Shown here piece by piece: positions 37,284 to 46,375 of a stretch of 49,902 nt of DNA. Position 1 is the stretch's first letter. Each line of letters opens with the position of its first letter. The DNA is taken from NCBI GenBank assembly GCA_025352105.1, contig JANXUB010000193.1:1-49902 (forward strand), written 5' to 3'. The notes beneath the pieces were generated by a model that saw only the letters and a list, made by a program, of their open reading frames with translations, was not told where the DNA came from and did no database searches. The translations under genes and the position numbers were made by a program. This stretch comes from Burkholderiales bacterium. GTDB lineage: Bacteria > Pseudomonadota > Gammaproteobacteria > Burkholderiales > Casimicrobiaceae.

Positions 37284-38189
37284 ATGCTGCGGGTGTGTGT
37301 CCGTCCAGCTGGGGCGTCGTCATTTTCTGCGGCGTTGAAAGTCGGCGCTCTTGTGCTGGCTATGACGGGCATAAGCGCCGTTCACGCTGGCTTGTTTGAC
37401 GATGAAGAAGCACGCAAGCAGATCCTTCAGTTGCGCTCACAGATTGCTGAGACGCAGCGCACGCTTGATCTGCGGGTTGGCGAACTCGAAGCGCAAGCGC
37501 GTAATCGCAGCATCATCGACCTGTTCAATCAGGTCGAGACGTTAAAGACTGAGTTCGCACGACTTCGAGGGCAAATCGAGGTGTTGCAGAACGAGATGGA
37601 AAACACACAGAAACGTCAGCGCGATCTCTACGTCGATCTCGATGGTCGTCTGCGCAAAATGGAAGCGGCGATGGCCGAGCAGGCCGCACGAGCGACACAA
37701 ATTCCGCTTGCTGTCGTAGGCCCCGGCGCTGGCCCGGTCGCCACCACGCCGCCCGGCACCGATTCCGCGCGTGCGATGCAACCTGCGCCTGTCACCCCAC
37801 CGTCTGTGATGGATCCTGTGGCAGAGCAACGCTCCTACGATCAGGGGCTCGAACACTTCCGGGGCGGTCGTTTCGCCGAAGCGGTCACTGCATTTCAGCT
37901 TTTTATCCGCAATTTCCCGAAGAGCACGCTGGTGCCCTCCGCGCAATACTGGATCGGAAATTCGCTCTACGCCGTACGCGATTTTCGCGGTGCGATTGCG
38001 ACGCAGCGACAGTTGCTCATTCAGTTTCCAGATAGCGCCAAGGCGTCAGACGCCTTGCTAAACATCGCCTCTGCGCAGGGCGAGTTAGGCGATTTGCAAG
38101 GCTCGCGCGCCACCATGCAGGAGGTCGTCGCCAAGTACCCTGCGTCCGAAGCGGGCGTTAAGGCGAAGCAAAGACTCGGCATCCGCTAA
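37284..38189 (+). CDS. cpoB: Cell division coordinator CpoB (YbgF)
   Basis: Periplasmic protein that coordinates PBP1B activity with Tol-driven constriction. 301 residues: signal peptide ending near VHAG (about 36), a coiled-coil trimerisation segment (RSQIAETQRTLDLRVGELEAQARNRSIIDLFNQVETL, about 48-120), a Pro/Ala linker and C-terminal TPR repeats (YDQGLEHFRGGRFAEAVTAFQLFIRNFPKS; AQYWIGNSLYAVRDFRGAIATQRQLL). Its position directly after pal matches the tol-pal operon of Proteobacteria. Confidence 0.94.
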   Translation: MLRVCVRPAGASSFSAALKVGALVLAMTGISAVHAGLFDDEEARKQILQLRSQIAETQRTLDLRVGELEAQARNRSIIDLFNQVETLKTEFARLRGQIEVLQNEMENTQKRQRDLYVDLDGRLRKMEAAMAEQAARATQIPLAVVGPGAGPVATTPPGTDSARAMQPAPVTPPSVMDPVAEQRSYDQGLEHFRGGRFAEAVTAFQLFIRNFPKSTLVPSAQYWIGNSLYAVRDFRGAIATQRQLLIQFPDSAKASDALLNIASAQGELGDLQGSRATMQEVVAKYPASEAGVKAKQRLGIR

Positions 38190-38202
38190 CGATACGCCGT
38201 AA

Positions 38203-39249
38203 GTGCCAACGCAGACATTTTCTCGTCGCGTCGTCGGCTGGCAGCGCGCGCATGGCCGTCACGGATTGCCCTGGCAGGCGACGCGCGATGCGTATCGAAT
38301 CTGGCTCTCGGAGATCATGTTGCAGCAGACGCAGGTTGCGACGGTGTTGCCGTACTACGCGAAGTTTCTTGATCGTTTTCCCGACGTTGCATCACTCGCT
38401 GCGGCGACGGAAGATGAAGTGCTCGCGCAGTGGGCCGGACTTGGCTATTACAGCCGTGCGCGCAACCTTCACAATGCCGCGAAACAAGTCGTTGTAAAGC
38501 ACGGCGGCGCTTTCCCTGCCGACGTTGACGCGCTGGCCGAGCTGCCCGGAATAGGACGCAGCACGGCAGCCGCCATCGCCGCGTTCGCCTACGACGTAAT
38601 CGCGCCAATCCTTGATGGCAATGTCAAGCGCGTGCTCGCACGACACGCGGGCATCGAAGGATTTCCAGGCGTAAGCGCGGTGGAAAAGCAATTGTGGATC
38701 GAGGCTGAAGCTCGCCTTCCCGTCCTTCACAGCGACATGGTCGCGTACACGCAAGGCCTGATGGATTTAGGCGCAACTGTTTGCACCAAGCACGATCCAC
38801 GCTGTCTGTTATGCCCCATCGCCAGCGACTGCGCGGCGAAGTGCGACGGGCGCGTTGCAGACATTCCGGCGCCGCGACCAACCAAAAAAATTCCCGAACG
38901 GTCACAGCGGTATTTACTCGCGCTGCACGGCGACGAGGTTCTGCTCGTCAAGCGCCCCGCGCCGGGAATTTGGGGCGGTTTGTGGTGTCTGCCCGAGCTC
39001 TCGGATGGCGATGACGCCAGCGTCATCGCGAGCATCCGGTTTGGCGTTAGCGACGCTGCGCAAGCGATCAACCTGCCACCGTTCAAACATACGTTCACGC
39101 ATTTCCGGCTCACGCTTGCCGTAACGCAATTGGTTGTAACGCGAGTTGATACGGTCGCCCGCGCGCCCGGCACGGTCTGGCTGGCGCGAGAGGCATTGAA
39201 GACGGCCGCCCTGCCGAAGCCGATTTCTACGTTGTTGGCGGAGCTCTAA
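38203..39249 (+). CDS. mutY: A/G-specific adenine DNA glycosylase MutY
   Basis: Base-excision repair enzyme that removes adenine mispaired with 8-oxoguanine. 348 residues from GTG 38203. The N-terminus has WLSEIMLQQTQVATV (catalytic Glu), the helix-hairpin-helix LPGIGRSTAAAIAAFAY and a four-cysteine iron-sulphur loop of C-x6-C-x2-C-x5-C spacing (CTKHDPRCLLCPIASDC). The C-terminal Nudix-like 8-oxoG sensor includes KRPAPGIWGGLWCLPE. It ends the plus-strand envelope run 13 bases after cpoB, and converges with the next gene after 18 bases. The GTG is the only start at the right place. Confidence 0.96.
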   Translation: MPTQTFSRRVVGWQRAHGRHGLPWQATRDAYRIWLSEIMLQQTQVATVLPYYAKFLDRFPDVASLAAATEDEVLAQWAGLGYYSRARNLHNAAKQVVVKHGGAFPADVDALAELPGIGRSTAAAIAAFAYDVIAPILDGNVKRVLARHAGIEGFPGVSAVEKQLWIEAEARLPVLHSDMVAYTQGLMDLGATVCTKHDPRCLLCPIASDCAAKCDGRVADIPAPRPTKKIPERSQRYLLALHGDEVLLVKRPAPGIWGGLWCLPELSDGDDASVIASIRFGVSDAAQAINLPPFKHTFTHFRLTLAVTQLVVTRVDTVARAPGTVWLAREALKTAALPKPISTLLAEL

Positions 39250-39267
39250 AGCGGATCATGGCCGCAG

Positions 39268-40635
39268 CTACTCTGCGGCGCGCAATTGCCGCGACGGCAC
39301 CCCAAACATCGTCTCCATCTCACGTCGTACTTTGTACGCATCGGTGGTTTCATCCATCGCGACATCAGCCCAGGTCAGGCTTTGTCCTTGCGCCACCGCG
39401 CGCACAACTTTGACGTTGTGCGCGAGCCCGAGCGGCAAGCCGCCCATCGCGGCGGATTTTGTCGCGGGAAGCAGTTTGCCCCACACCGTGTAGCCGCCCT
39501 CGCCGTCGAGCATTTCGCCGGGCTTCAGGTCGCGCTTTGCAGTGGCCACCACGTCTGCATTCCAGGCGGTGGCAACGCCAGTCGGCTCGCCGCGCAACGC
39601 GACGGAGGCAACCGATACGCCCACCTCCAGCCCGATCAAATGCCAGCGCTTGTAGAGTGTGAAGTAACGGCCCGATGGATCGGTGTGCGCGTTGTATTCC
39701 TCGAAGCAATTTTTGATGTATTCCGTCTCCGCCTCCACCGTCACCCACACACCCATGCGGATGTCGTAAGGGATTTTTCGGCCATCGGGTTCGAGCGACG
39801 ATATGACTTCGACCATGCCCTTTTGCTCGAGCACACCGCCCTCTGAAATGGGTCGGGTAACGAAGGGAATATCTTCGACGCTGGCGGGTGGATAAAGCAG
39901 ACCGTTGCTCGGGACGCTGAGGCCCGTGGCGTTGCTCACGGCCGTGCTTTCAATCGACGGCTTTGAGCCATCGAGGAAGCTGTTGAACATTTTTGGGTTC
40001 AAGCCGCCACGCGTGGCCTGCTCGGGTGTCAGGCCGTAGTAGCCCCAAACCGTATCCGGCGTGCTCTGCGAAAAATGCGGTAACCATTTGTGTCCACGCC
40101 CCGCTGCAACGACCGGAAAACCGCAGGTACGCGCCCAGTCGACGAGGTCGCAAATCAGCGCGGGTTGATCACCGAACGCGAGCGAATAAATCACGTTCTT
40201 TTCAGCCGCGCGCCTTGCAAGCAACGGGCCGCAAAACGCGTCTGCCTCGACAGTGACATTCACCACATGCTTGCCATGATTGAACGCGGCGAGACAGTGT
40301 TCGACGGCGGCAATCGGATTGCCGGTGCATTCGACGATCACGTCAATCGCGGGGTGCGACACCAGCGCGCGCCAGTCTTCCGTGATGAAGGTGCTGCCAA
40401 GTTTCATCGCTTCGTCGAGCGATCGTGCCTGCGTGCGCTCGATGCTCCAGCCTACGCGTGCGAGGTTGATTCGCGCTGCATCCGGTGATAGATCAGCGAT
40501 GCCAACAAGATGAACGCCCGGTGTGCGCGGTACCTGCGCGAGGTACATGGAGCCGAATTTTCCGGCGCCGATGAGACCGATGCGGATGGGTTTGTTAAGA
40601 GCCGCGCGTTGTTGGAGTTTTGAGTAGAGGTTCAT
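39268..40635 (-). CDS. NAD(P)-dependent oxidoreductase with C-terminal SAF domain
   Basis: 455 residues. The N-terminal Rossmann fold begins PIRIGLIGAGKFGSMYLAQV (GxGxxG near residue 24) and continues with VGIADLSPDAARINL and DVIVECTGNPIAAVEHCLAA, as in homoserine dehydrogenase and Gfo/Idh/MocA relatives. The C-terminal part ends with an SAF-type module (KRDLKPGEMLDGEGGYTVWGKLLP ... LGLAHNVKVVRAVAQGQSLTWADVAMD), as in sialic-acid synthase and FlgA. Proteins of this kind are often annotated as homoserine-dehydrogenase-like or SAF-domain proteins; the reaction is not known to me. It is downstream of the PhyH dioxygenase on the same strand, with repeats between them. Confidence 0.82.
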   Translation of the reverse strand: MNLYSKLQQRAALNKPIRIGLIGAGKFGSMYLAQVPRTPGVHLVGIADLSPDAARINLARVGWSIERTQARSLDEAMKLGSTFITEDWRALVSHPAIDVIVECTGNPIAAVEHCLAAFNHGKHVVNVTVEADAFCGPLLARRAAEKNVIYSLAFGDQPALICDLVDWARTCGFPVVAAGRGHKWLPHFSQSTPDTVWGYYGLTPEQATRGGLNPKMFNSFLDGSKPSIESTAVSNATGLSVPSNGLLYPPASVEDIPFVTRPISEGGVLEQKGMVEVISSLEPDGRKIPYDIRMGVWVTVEAETEYIKNCFEEYNAHTDPSGRYFTLYKRWHLIGLEVGVSVASVALRGEPTGVATAWNADVVATAKRDLKPGEMLDGEGGYTVWGKLLPATKSAAMGGLPLGLAHNVKVVRAVAQGQSLTWADVAMDETTDAYKVRREMETMFGVPSRQLRAAE

Positions 40636-40646
40636 CGTTTACTGGC

Positions 40647-40768
40647 TCCCTCTCCCTTGAGGGGAGAGGGTTGGGGAGAGGGTGACGGTGGAGGGAAGAG
40701 CAGAAGTCGGTGTAGCGCCACCACCCCCTCTCCCCCAACCCCTCCCCCACGAGGGGGGAGGGGAGAGG
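40647..40768. repeat. Inverted pair of REP-like palindromes, family A
   Basis: Unit one (40648-40683) reads CCCTCTCCC, TTGAG, GGGAGAGGG with tail TTGGGGAGAGGGTGA. Unit two (40723-40768) is the mirror, CCCCCTCTCCCCCAACCCC..., with stem CCTCCCCC/GGGGGGAGG. About 40 bases separate them. They lie between the PhyH and SAF-oxidoreductase genes. Confidence 0.87.
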
Positions 40769-40781
40769 AACTGCGCGCTCC

Positions 40782-40837
40782 GTCAGAGGCGGAGCGGGGT
40801 TAAGCCGCGAGTCAGAGGCGGAGCGAGGCTAAGCCGC
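40782..40837. repeat. Tandem duplication at the 3' end of the PhyH gene
   Basis: Two 27-base copies, 40782-40808 and 40811-40837, with a 29-base period and two mismatches; both contain GTCAGAGGCGGAGCG and TAAGCCGC. The second copy includes the stop codon and last codons of the dioxygenase gene. GCTCCG...CGGAGC around TCAGAGG in the first copy also forms a short hairpin that may act in 3'-end formation. Confidence 0.7.
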
Positions 40838-41731
40838 CATCTTGAAAGGCTCCGGCGTCGTGACAAACGCGCTCTTCGGCACGCCATCCTTCCACGGCAA
40901 ATCGACTGGGTACTCCTTCAGCAGGCAATCATCCGGCAAACAGTCAATTGGCGTGAAATCGCGATGCGCGATGTACTCGGGGCGCTTGTGGCGGCGAATG
41001 TGGTTGGAGACGGCGCACAAACTCAGATACACGGCGACGCGATTAAACGGCGACAGGTTCGAGGTCGATGCGTGCACCAGACAGGAGTGAAACAAAATCA
41101 TCGAGCCGGCTGGGCCCTTCGGCGACACGATGCCTCCCTGGACAGGACGACCGGCGACGTCAAAGCCGCCTCGGCCGCCCGCACGATTGACGAGTTGCGT
41201 AATCAGCGCGTTGTCGACCGTCCATAGCGGATAACTCGTCGTGGTCAGATCATGTTTGGCGTCGACCACCCCCTTTTTGTGACTGCCGGGAATGAACATC
41301 AACGGGCCGTTGAACTCGTTCACTTCATCGAGAAAAATCGCGATATTCATCGCGCGCTCGGTGGGCATCAGGTCGTCGTTTTTCCAGGTGCCGTAGTCCT
41401 GATGCCACTGCCAGACGTCGCCCTCAAATGCCATCTTGCCGTTGATCTTGAACTGGTGCATGTAGAGTTTTTCGCCGAGCAAATCCTCTACCGGCTCGAT
41501 CATGCGCGGATGTCGCCCGAGCCGCGCGAACGGCGCGCTGTACATGTGCGCCGCGAAGTTGGTGCGCACGGAGTTGGTCCCCTTTTCGCGCACGTTGTAA
41601 TCCTCTTGCCGCGAGTAAAGTTCGGGCACGGCATTGGTCAGCGTGCGTGTTTCGTCCGGCGTGAACAGGCCCGGAAAAAACAGGTGACCGTCGCGCTCGA
41701 ACTGCTCCTTTTGTTCAGGCGTCAATTTCAT
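40829..41731 (-). CDS. Phytanoyl-CoA dioxygenase (PhyH) family, EctD-like
   Basis: Fe(II)/2-oxoglutarate-dependent oxygenase of 300 residues. The metal-binding facial triad is visible: H-x-D in WQWHQDYGTW and the distal histidine in MILFHSCLVHASTSNLSP. FIPGSHKKGV is the conserved turn between them, and RVAVYLSL carries the probable 2-oxoglutarate-binding arginine. The start at 41731 follows a strong AAAGGAGATCACC. The family includes ectoine, proline and other small-molecule hydroxylases; there are no ectoine synthesis genes here, so the substrate is open. It lies between aceE and the SAF oxidoreductase on the minus strand. Confidence 0.85.
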   Translation of the reverse strand: MKLTPEQKEQFERDGHLFFPGLFTPDETRTLTNAVPELYSRQEDYNVREKGTNSVRTNFAAHMYSAPFARLGRHPRMIEPVEDLLGEKLYMHQFKINGKMAFEGDVWQWHQDYGTWKNDDLMPTERAMNIAIFLDEVNEFNGPLMFIPGSHKKGVVDAKHDLTTTSYPLWTVDNALITQLVNRAGGRGGFDVAGRPVQGGIVSPKGPAGSMILFHSCLVHASTSNLSPFNRVAVYLSLCAVSNHIRRHKRPEYIAHRDFTPIDCLPDDCLLKEYPVDLPWKDGVPKSAFVTTPEPFKMAA

Positions 41732-41811
41732 GGTGATCTCCTTTTTTTTGTTGCAGCGTCAATTGTCGTCGCATCGACCACTATGAGTGTTGCGCGATTT
41801 CTAAAATTTCG

Positions 41812-44523
41812 CTATTGCAATGCCTTGAGCGCGGCCGCCCGAACGTGCGCTGCAGCAACGCCGAAATGATCACGTAGCGCAGCGCGCGTGTCGCTGCGAC
41901 CAAAGCCATCGGTGCCGAGCGTGACGTACCGGCGGTTGATTGGCACGTAAGCGCGAATGCCCTCGGCGACCAGACGAACGTAATCGGTTGCGGCGATGAT
42001 CGGGCCTTGCGTCTGGGCGAGCAGTTGTGAGATGTACGCGTTGTTTGGTTCATCCGTCTCGCAGCGCATGCCGTCGCGCGCGAGTTCGCTCCAGCTTGTG
42101 ACGCTGATTACGGTGACGTTCACACCCTCGCTTGCAAGTTGCTCTGCGGCCTTGATGACTTCGGTGAGGATCGCGCCCGAGCCAAGCAACGTGGCATGTT
42201 TGGCAACGGGTGGTTCGACGAGCTCACCACGAACGGAGTGAGTGGTGGGCGCAGCGTTTACTGCTGAGCTTGTCGAAGGATCGTCACCAACGGACTCCGG
42301 GCTTGCGCTCGCTGGGAACTCCGCAATCAAATACGCACCTCGAATCACGCCAGCATGCTTCGCCTCGGGCAAATCCGGCTGCGCGTAGTTTTCGTTCATC
42401 AGTGTGACGTAGTAGAAAACGTTCTTTTGTTCGGTCACCATTTCGCGCATGCCGTGATCGATGATGACGGCCATTTCGGCGGCGAACGCGGGATCGTACG
42501 CTTTGCAATTGGGCACAGTGGCGGCCCACAAGTGACTCGTGCCGTCCTGATGCTGCAAACCTTCGCCCGCGAGCGTGGTGCGGCCTGATGTCGCACCGAG
42601 CAGGAAGCCGCGCGGCTGCTGATCTGCGGCGGCCCAGATCAAATCGGCGACGCGCTGAAAGCCGAACATCGAGTAATAAATGTAGAACGGCAACATAGCG
42701 AGGCCGTGCACGCTGTAGCTCGTCGCTGCCGCCGTCCAGCTCGAGATCGCGCCCGCCTCGCTGATGCCCTCTTCGAGAATCTGCCCGTTCATCGCCTCGC
42801 GATACGAGAGCACGCTGCCGATATCTTCCGGCGCGTAACGCTGGCCAACGCTTGAATAAATCCCGATCTGCTTGAACAGATTGGCCATGCCAAAGGTGCG
42901 CGCTTCATCCGCGACGATGGGAACGATTCGCGGCCCGAGCGTTGCGTCCTTCAGCAAATTGCCCAGCATGCGCACGAAGGCCATCGTGGTGCTCATCGCC
43001 TTGCCATCCGGCGCGAGCGCGAACTGCGCGTATGTGGCAATCGCGGGCACGGGCAACACGTCCGCCGTCGTCTCGCGCTTTGGCAGATAGCCGCCCAATG
43101 TGTCGCGACGGGCGTGAAGATATTTGAGCTCTGCGCTGTCCTCCACCGGCTTGTAAAACTGAAGCGACGTCACCGCTTCATCGGTCAGCGGCAGATTGAA
43201 GCGATTGCGATACTCGATGAGCGCCGCCTCATCGAGCTTCTTCTGCGAATGCGTGGTCATCTTGCCCTGACCGGCGCTGCCCATGCCGTAGCCCTTTTTG
43301 GTGTGCGCCAGAATCACCGTCGGCTGACCGGCGTGCTTCGCTGCGGCAGCATAGGCCGCGTAAATCTTCACGAGGTCGTGACCACCGCGTTTGAGCCGGT
43401 CAATCTGCTCGTCGGTCATGCCCTGTGCCAGGCGCGCGAGCGCTTCGTTTTGTCCGAAGAAATGTTCGCGGTTAAAGCGTCCGTCGTTCGCGGCGAAGGT
43501 CTGCATTTGTCCGTCCACGGTGTCGGCAAATGCAGCGAGCAGTGCGTTCGTTTCGTCTCGCGCGAAGAGGCCGTCCCAGTCCGAGCCCCACACCACTTTG
43601 ATCACGTTCCAGCCCGCGCCGCTGAAGAGCTTTTCCAGCTCATCGATCACGCGCCCGTTGCCGCGCACAGGCCCGTCGAGTCGCTGCAAATTGCAGTTCA
43701 CCACCCACACCAGATTGTCGAGCCGTTCGCGCGCGGCGAGCGTGAGCGCGCTCATGCTCTCGGGCTCGTCCATCTCGCCGTCGCCGAACACGCCCCACAC
43801 CTTCCTCGCGCTGCAATCAAGCAAATTGCGATGCGTGAGATAGCGCATGAAGCGCGCGTGATAGATCGAGCTAATCGGGCCGATGCCCATCGATCCCGTC
43901 GGAAATTGCCAGAAATCCGGCATCAAATACGGATGCGGATAACTCGACAACCCTCGTGCGCCCGCAGCCACCGCACCCAATTCACGACGATAAAAATTCA
44001 GGTCGTCCGCCGTCAATCGTCCTTCGAGAAACGCGCGTGCATAAACGCCCGGCGCGCTGTGCGGCTGAAAGAAAACGAGGTCACCGCGATGGGCCTTCGC
44101 CTCATCGCGCGCATGGAAAAAATGATTGAAGCCCACCTCAAACAAATCAGCCGCGCTGGCATAGCTAGCGATGTGTCCGCCCAGCTCGCCATACGCGGCA
44201 TTCGCTCGCGCCACCATCGCCAGCGCGTTCCAGCGAATGATTGAGCCGAGCCGTTCCTCGATGGCCAGATCGCCGGGAAACGTCGGCTGATCGTTCACGG
44301 CGATGGTGTTTTGATACGGCGTACAGAGCTCCGGCTGCCAGCGCACGCCCTGATTGCGCGCAAACGCGACGAGCTTGTCGAGCAGGAAGGCGGCGCGCTC
44401 CGGGCCTTCCGCGCCACCCGCCGTGATCAGCGCCGCCAGCGCGTCCAGCCATTCACGCGTTTCCTGCGGATCGGCGTCGACGGGCGGCGGTAAAAATTGG
44501 GCGGCGGCTTGAGTGGCGGACAT
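41812..44523 (-). CDS. aceE: Pyruvate dehydrogenase E1 component, homodimeric type
   Basis: Thiamine-diphosphate enzyme that decarboxylates pyruvate and passes acetyl to the E2 lipoyl arm. From ATG 44523 (MSATQAAAQFLPPPVDADPQETREWLDAL) it is 903 residues; ATG 44580 would add 19. Signatures: HIASYASAADLFEVGFNHFF, the ThDP motif GDGEMDEPESMSALTLAARERLDNLVWVVNCN, HTKKGYGMGSAGQGKMTTHSQKK and ITEAGAISSWTAAATSYS-like sequence (here ISEAGAISSW). Near the C-terminus the sequence departs from the family: about 30 extra residues, DDPSTSSAVNAAPTTH plus SVRGELVEP, encoded by REP-like palindromes, interrupt the link before HATLLGSGAILTEVIKAAEQL. E2 and E3 genes are not adjacent, which is unusual. Confidence 0.95.
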   Translation of the reverse strand: MSATQAAAQFLPPPVDADPQETREWLDALAALITAGGAEGPERAAFLLDKLVAFARNQGVRWQPELCTPYQNTIAVNDQPTFPGDLAIEERLGSIIRWNALAMVARANAAYGELGGHIASYASAADLFEVGFNHFFHARDEAKAHRGDLVFFQPHSAPGVYARAFLEGRLTADDLNFYRRELGAVAAGARGLSSYPHPYLMPDFWQFPTGSMGIGPISSIYHARFMRYLTHRNLLDCSARKVWGVFGDGEMDEPESMSALTLAARERLDNLVWVVNCNLQRLDGPVRGNGRVIDELEKLFSGAGWNVIKVVWGSDWDGLFARDETNALLAAFADTVDGQMQTFAANDGRFNREHFFGQNEALARLAQGMTDEQIDRLKRGGHDLVKIYAAYAAAAKHAGQPTVILAHTKKGYGMGSAGQGKMTTHSQKKLDEAALIEYRNRFNLPLTDEAVTSLQFYKPVEDSAELKYLHARRDTLGGYLPKRETTADVLPVPAIATYAQFALAPDGKAMSTTMAFVRMLGNLLKDATLGPRIVPIVADEARTFGMANLFKQIGIYSSVGQRYAPEDIGSVLSYREAMNGQILEEGISEAGAISSWTAAATSYSVHGLAMLPFYIYYSMFGFQRVADLIWAAADQQPRGFLLGATSGRTTLAGEGLQHQDGTSHLWAATVPNCKAYDPAFAAEMAVIIDHGMREMVTEQKNVFYYVTLMNENYAQPDLPEAKHAGVIRGAYLIAEFPASASPESVGDDPSTSSAVNAAPTTHSVRGELVEPPVAKHATLLGSGAILTEVIKAAEQLASEGVNVTVISVTSWSELARDGMRCETDEPNNAYISQLLAQTQGPIIAATDYVRLVAEGIRAYVPINRRYVTLGTDGFGRSDTRAALRDHFGVAAAHVRAAALKALQ
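42212..42283. repeat. REP-like inverted pair, family C, in frame inside aceE
   Basis: GGTTCGACGAGCTCACCACG plus AACGG (42212-42235) faces GCTGAGCTTGTCGAAGGATC (about 42263-42282). GTTCGACRAGCTCA...GAACGG is a recognised REP motif of many Proteobacteria. The insertion preserves the aceE frame and encodes SVRGELVEP and GDDPSTSSA on the minus strand. Confidence 0.85.
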
Positions 44524-44649
44524 GCGTTGCTTCAGGGCAGAAAAAGTGGAGCCTGAATTTTCGCCAGTTAAGTGCGGCATGAGCTGCCGATTGCGCCTAA
44601 ACTTTGATTTATCGCAGCGCTTTATGCCGCCATCGACTCATTCCACAGC

Positions 44650-45132
44650 ATGAACAATCTAGACCGCATCGACATCAGCATCCTGCAGGCGCTGCAAACC
44701 GACGGCTCGCTCACCAACGTTGAACTGGCGCGCCGCGTGAACCTGTCGCCCTCGCCGTGCCTTGCGCGCGTGAAGGCGCTGGAGGCGTCGGGCGTGATTG
44801 ATCGCTACGTCGCGATTGCCAATCCGAAAGCGCTGGGGCTCGGGCTGAGCGTGTTCATCTCGATCAGCCTCAAGGAGCAAAGCCGGCACGCGCTCGCCGA
44901 GTTCGAGACGCGCATCGCCGAGCACGACGAGGTGATGGAGTGCTACCTCATGACCGGCGACAGCGACTACCTGATCCGCGTCGTGGTGCCGGACATTGAG
45001 GCGCTGGAAGCGTTTATTCTGGAACAGCTGACGCCCATCTCCGTTATTGAAAAGATCCGATCCAGCTTCACATTGAAACAGGTGCGCTACAAGACGGCGC
45101 TGCCGCTGGGGCACACTGGGCTTGGGGCCTGA
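44650..45132 (+). CDS. Lrp/AsnC family transcriptional regulator
   Basis: 160-residue regulator. The N-terminal winged HTH is DIDISILQALQTDGSLTNVELARRVNLSPSPCLARVKALEASGVI (about 5-52), followed by the RAM ligand-binding domain (AEHDEVMECYLMTGDSDYLIRVVVPDIEALEAFI). This family binds amino acids and forms octamers. It is divergent from aceE with only about 70-125 bases between starts, so it may regulate aceE or itself. The specific effector cannot be read. Confidence 0.93.
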   Translation: MNNLDRIDISILQALQTDGSLTNVELARRVNLSPSPCLARVKALEASGVIDRYVAIANPKALGLGLSVFISISLKEQSRHALAEFETRIAEHDEVMECYLMTGDSDYLIRVVVPDIEALEAFILEQLTPISVIEKIRSSFTLKQVRYKTALPLGHTGLGA

Positions 45133-45166
45133 AATAGCGGCCAAATCAGCCGGTAATTTTTGTACG

Positions 45167-45204
45167 GCTTTTCGCCAAAAGCCCCGCTGCATTGGGGCTA
45201 GGGC
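45167..45204 (+). repeat. Copy 2 of a bipartite intergenic repeat
   Basis: GCTTTTCGCC, 15 unlike bases, then TTGGGGCTAGGGC, the same two blocks and spacing as at 1203-1240. In this copy the spacer (AAAAGCCCCGCTGCA) lets AGCCCC pair with GGGGCT, forming a small hairpin; copy 1 lacks that. It lies between the Lrp gene and the LLM monooxygenase gene. Confidence 0.6.
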
Positions 45205-45294
45205 CAGAATGGCTCGTTTATCAACTATCGTCGTTTTATGCGTTTAGCCCCAACGCAGCCGTCATTCCAGCCAAAAGCCGTAAAGAAATTGTCC

Positions 45295-46320
45295 ATGATT
45301 CCCCTATCCGTCCTCGACCTCTCCCCCATCGTTGAAGGCAGCAATTCCGCCGAGGCGCTGCGCAACTCGCTCGACCTCGCGCAACATTCGGAAGCCCTCG
45401 GCTACAACCGCTACTGGGTCGCGGAGCATCACAACATGGACGGCGTCGCCAGCTCGGCCACCTCCGTTTTGATCGGCTACATCGCGGGCGGCACGAAGAC
45501 GATGCGCGTCGGCTCCGGCGGCATCATGCTGCCGAACCATGCGCCGCTGGTCATCGCCGAACAGTTCGGCACGCTCGCCACGATCTACCCCGGTCGCATC
45601 GACCTGGGCCTCGGCCGCGCGCCGGGCACCGATCAGATGACCATGCGCGCGCTGCGCCGCACGCTCGCCACGCAAACTGAAGACGATTTCATCGGTGACG
45701 TCATCGAACTCGCCGAATATTTCAAACCGCCACCCAACGAGCGTCGCCCAGTGCGCGCCATCCCCGGCATCGGCTGCGACGTCCCGATCTGGCTGCTCGG
45801 ATCAAGTCTGTACAGCGCGCAGGTCGCAGCGCACCTGGGCTATCCGTTCGCCTTCGCGTCGCACTTTGCGCCCGCCATGCTGATGCAGGCGCTTGAGATT
45901 TATCGCGCGAGATTCAAGCCGGGTTTGCCAACTGCGGGCCTACCCGGCGCGCTCACCAAACCGTACGCGATGGTTGCCGTCAACGTCGTCGTCGCCGATA
46001 CCGACGACGAAGCCGCGTACCTCTTCACCTCGCTGCAACAACGCTTCCTCGGCATGCAAACCGGCAAACGCGGCCCGCTGCCTAAGCCCATCCCCGTCGC
46101 CGAAATGAACGCACTCGGCTCACCCGCAGAACGAGCCGGCATGCAACAAATGCTCACCGTTACCGCCGTCGGCTCGCCCGCGACCGTTCAGGCAAAACTC
46201 AACGCCATCATCGCGCAAACCCAAGCCGACGAACTCATCATCGCAGGCGCAGTGCACGATCATGCGGCGCGGAAGCGGAGTTATGAGTTGCTGATGGGGA
46301 AATCGCTGCAAACGGTTTAG
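45295..46320 (+). CDS. LLM-class flavin-dependent oxidoreductase (luciferase-like, MsnO8 type)
   Basis: Monooxygenase-like TIM barrel of the bacterial luciferase family; uses reduced FMN or F420-like flavin, substrate unknown. From ATG 45295 ([22 protein letters not shown]) it is 341 residues, the standard size. Signatures: [77 protein letters not shown] and [30 protein letters not shown]. The frame extends 19 codons upstream, but that part lacks conserved character. It stands alone. Confidence 0.92.
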   Translation: MIPLSVLDLSPIVEGSNSAEALRNSLDLAQHSEALGYNRYWVAEHHNMDGVASSATSVLIGYIAGGTKTMRVGSGGIMLPNHAPLVIAEQFGTLATIYPGRIDLGLGRAPGTDQMTMRALRRTLATQTEDDFIGDVIELAEYFKPPPNERRPVRAIPGIGCDVPIWLLGSSLYSAQVAAHLGYPFAFASHFAPAMLMQALEIYRARFKPGLPTAGLPGALTKPYAMVAVNVVVADTDDEAAYLFTSLQQRFLGMQTGKRGPLPKPIPVAEMNALGSPAERAGMQQMLTVTAVGSPATVQAKLNAIIAQTQADELIIAGAVHDHAARKRSYELLMGKSLQTV

Positions 46321-46375
46321 CTACCGTAGCTCGCTACGCAAGCGTTTGCCTCACTCCAGTCTGCTGTGCGATAGT

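Noticed and set aside
43114-44244. 376-residue plus-strand open frame
   Set aside because: Antisense shadow of aceE; no recognisable protein features.
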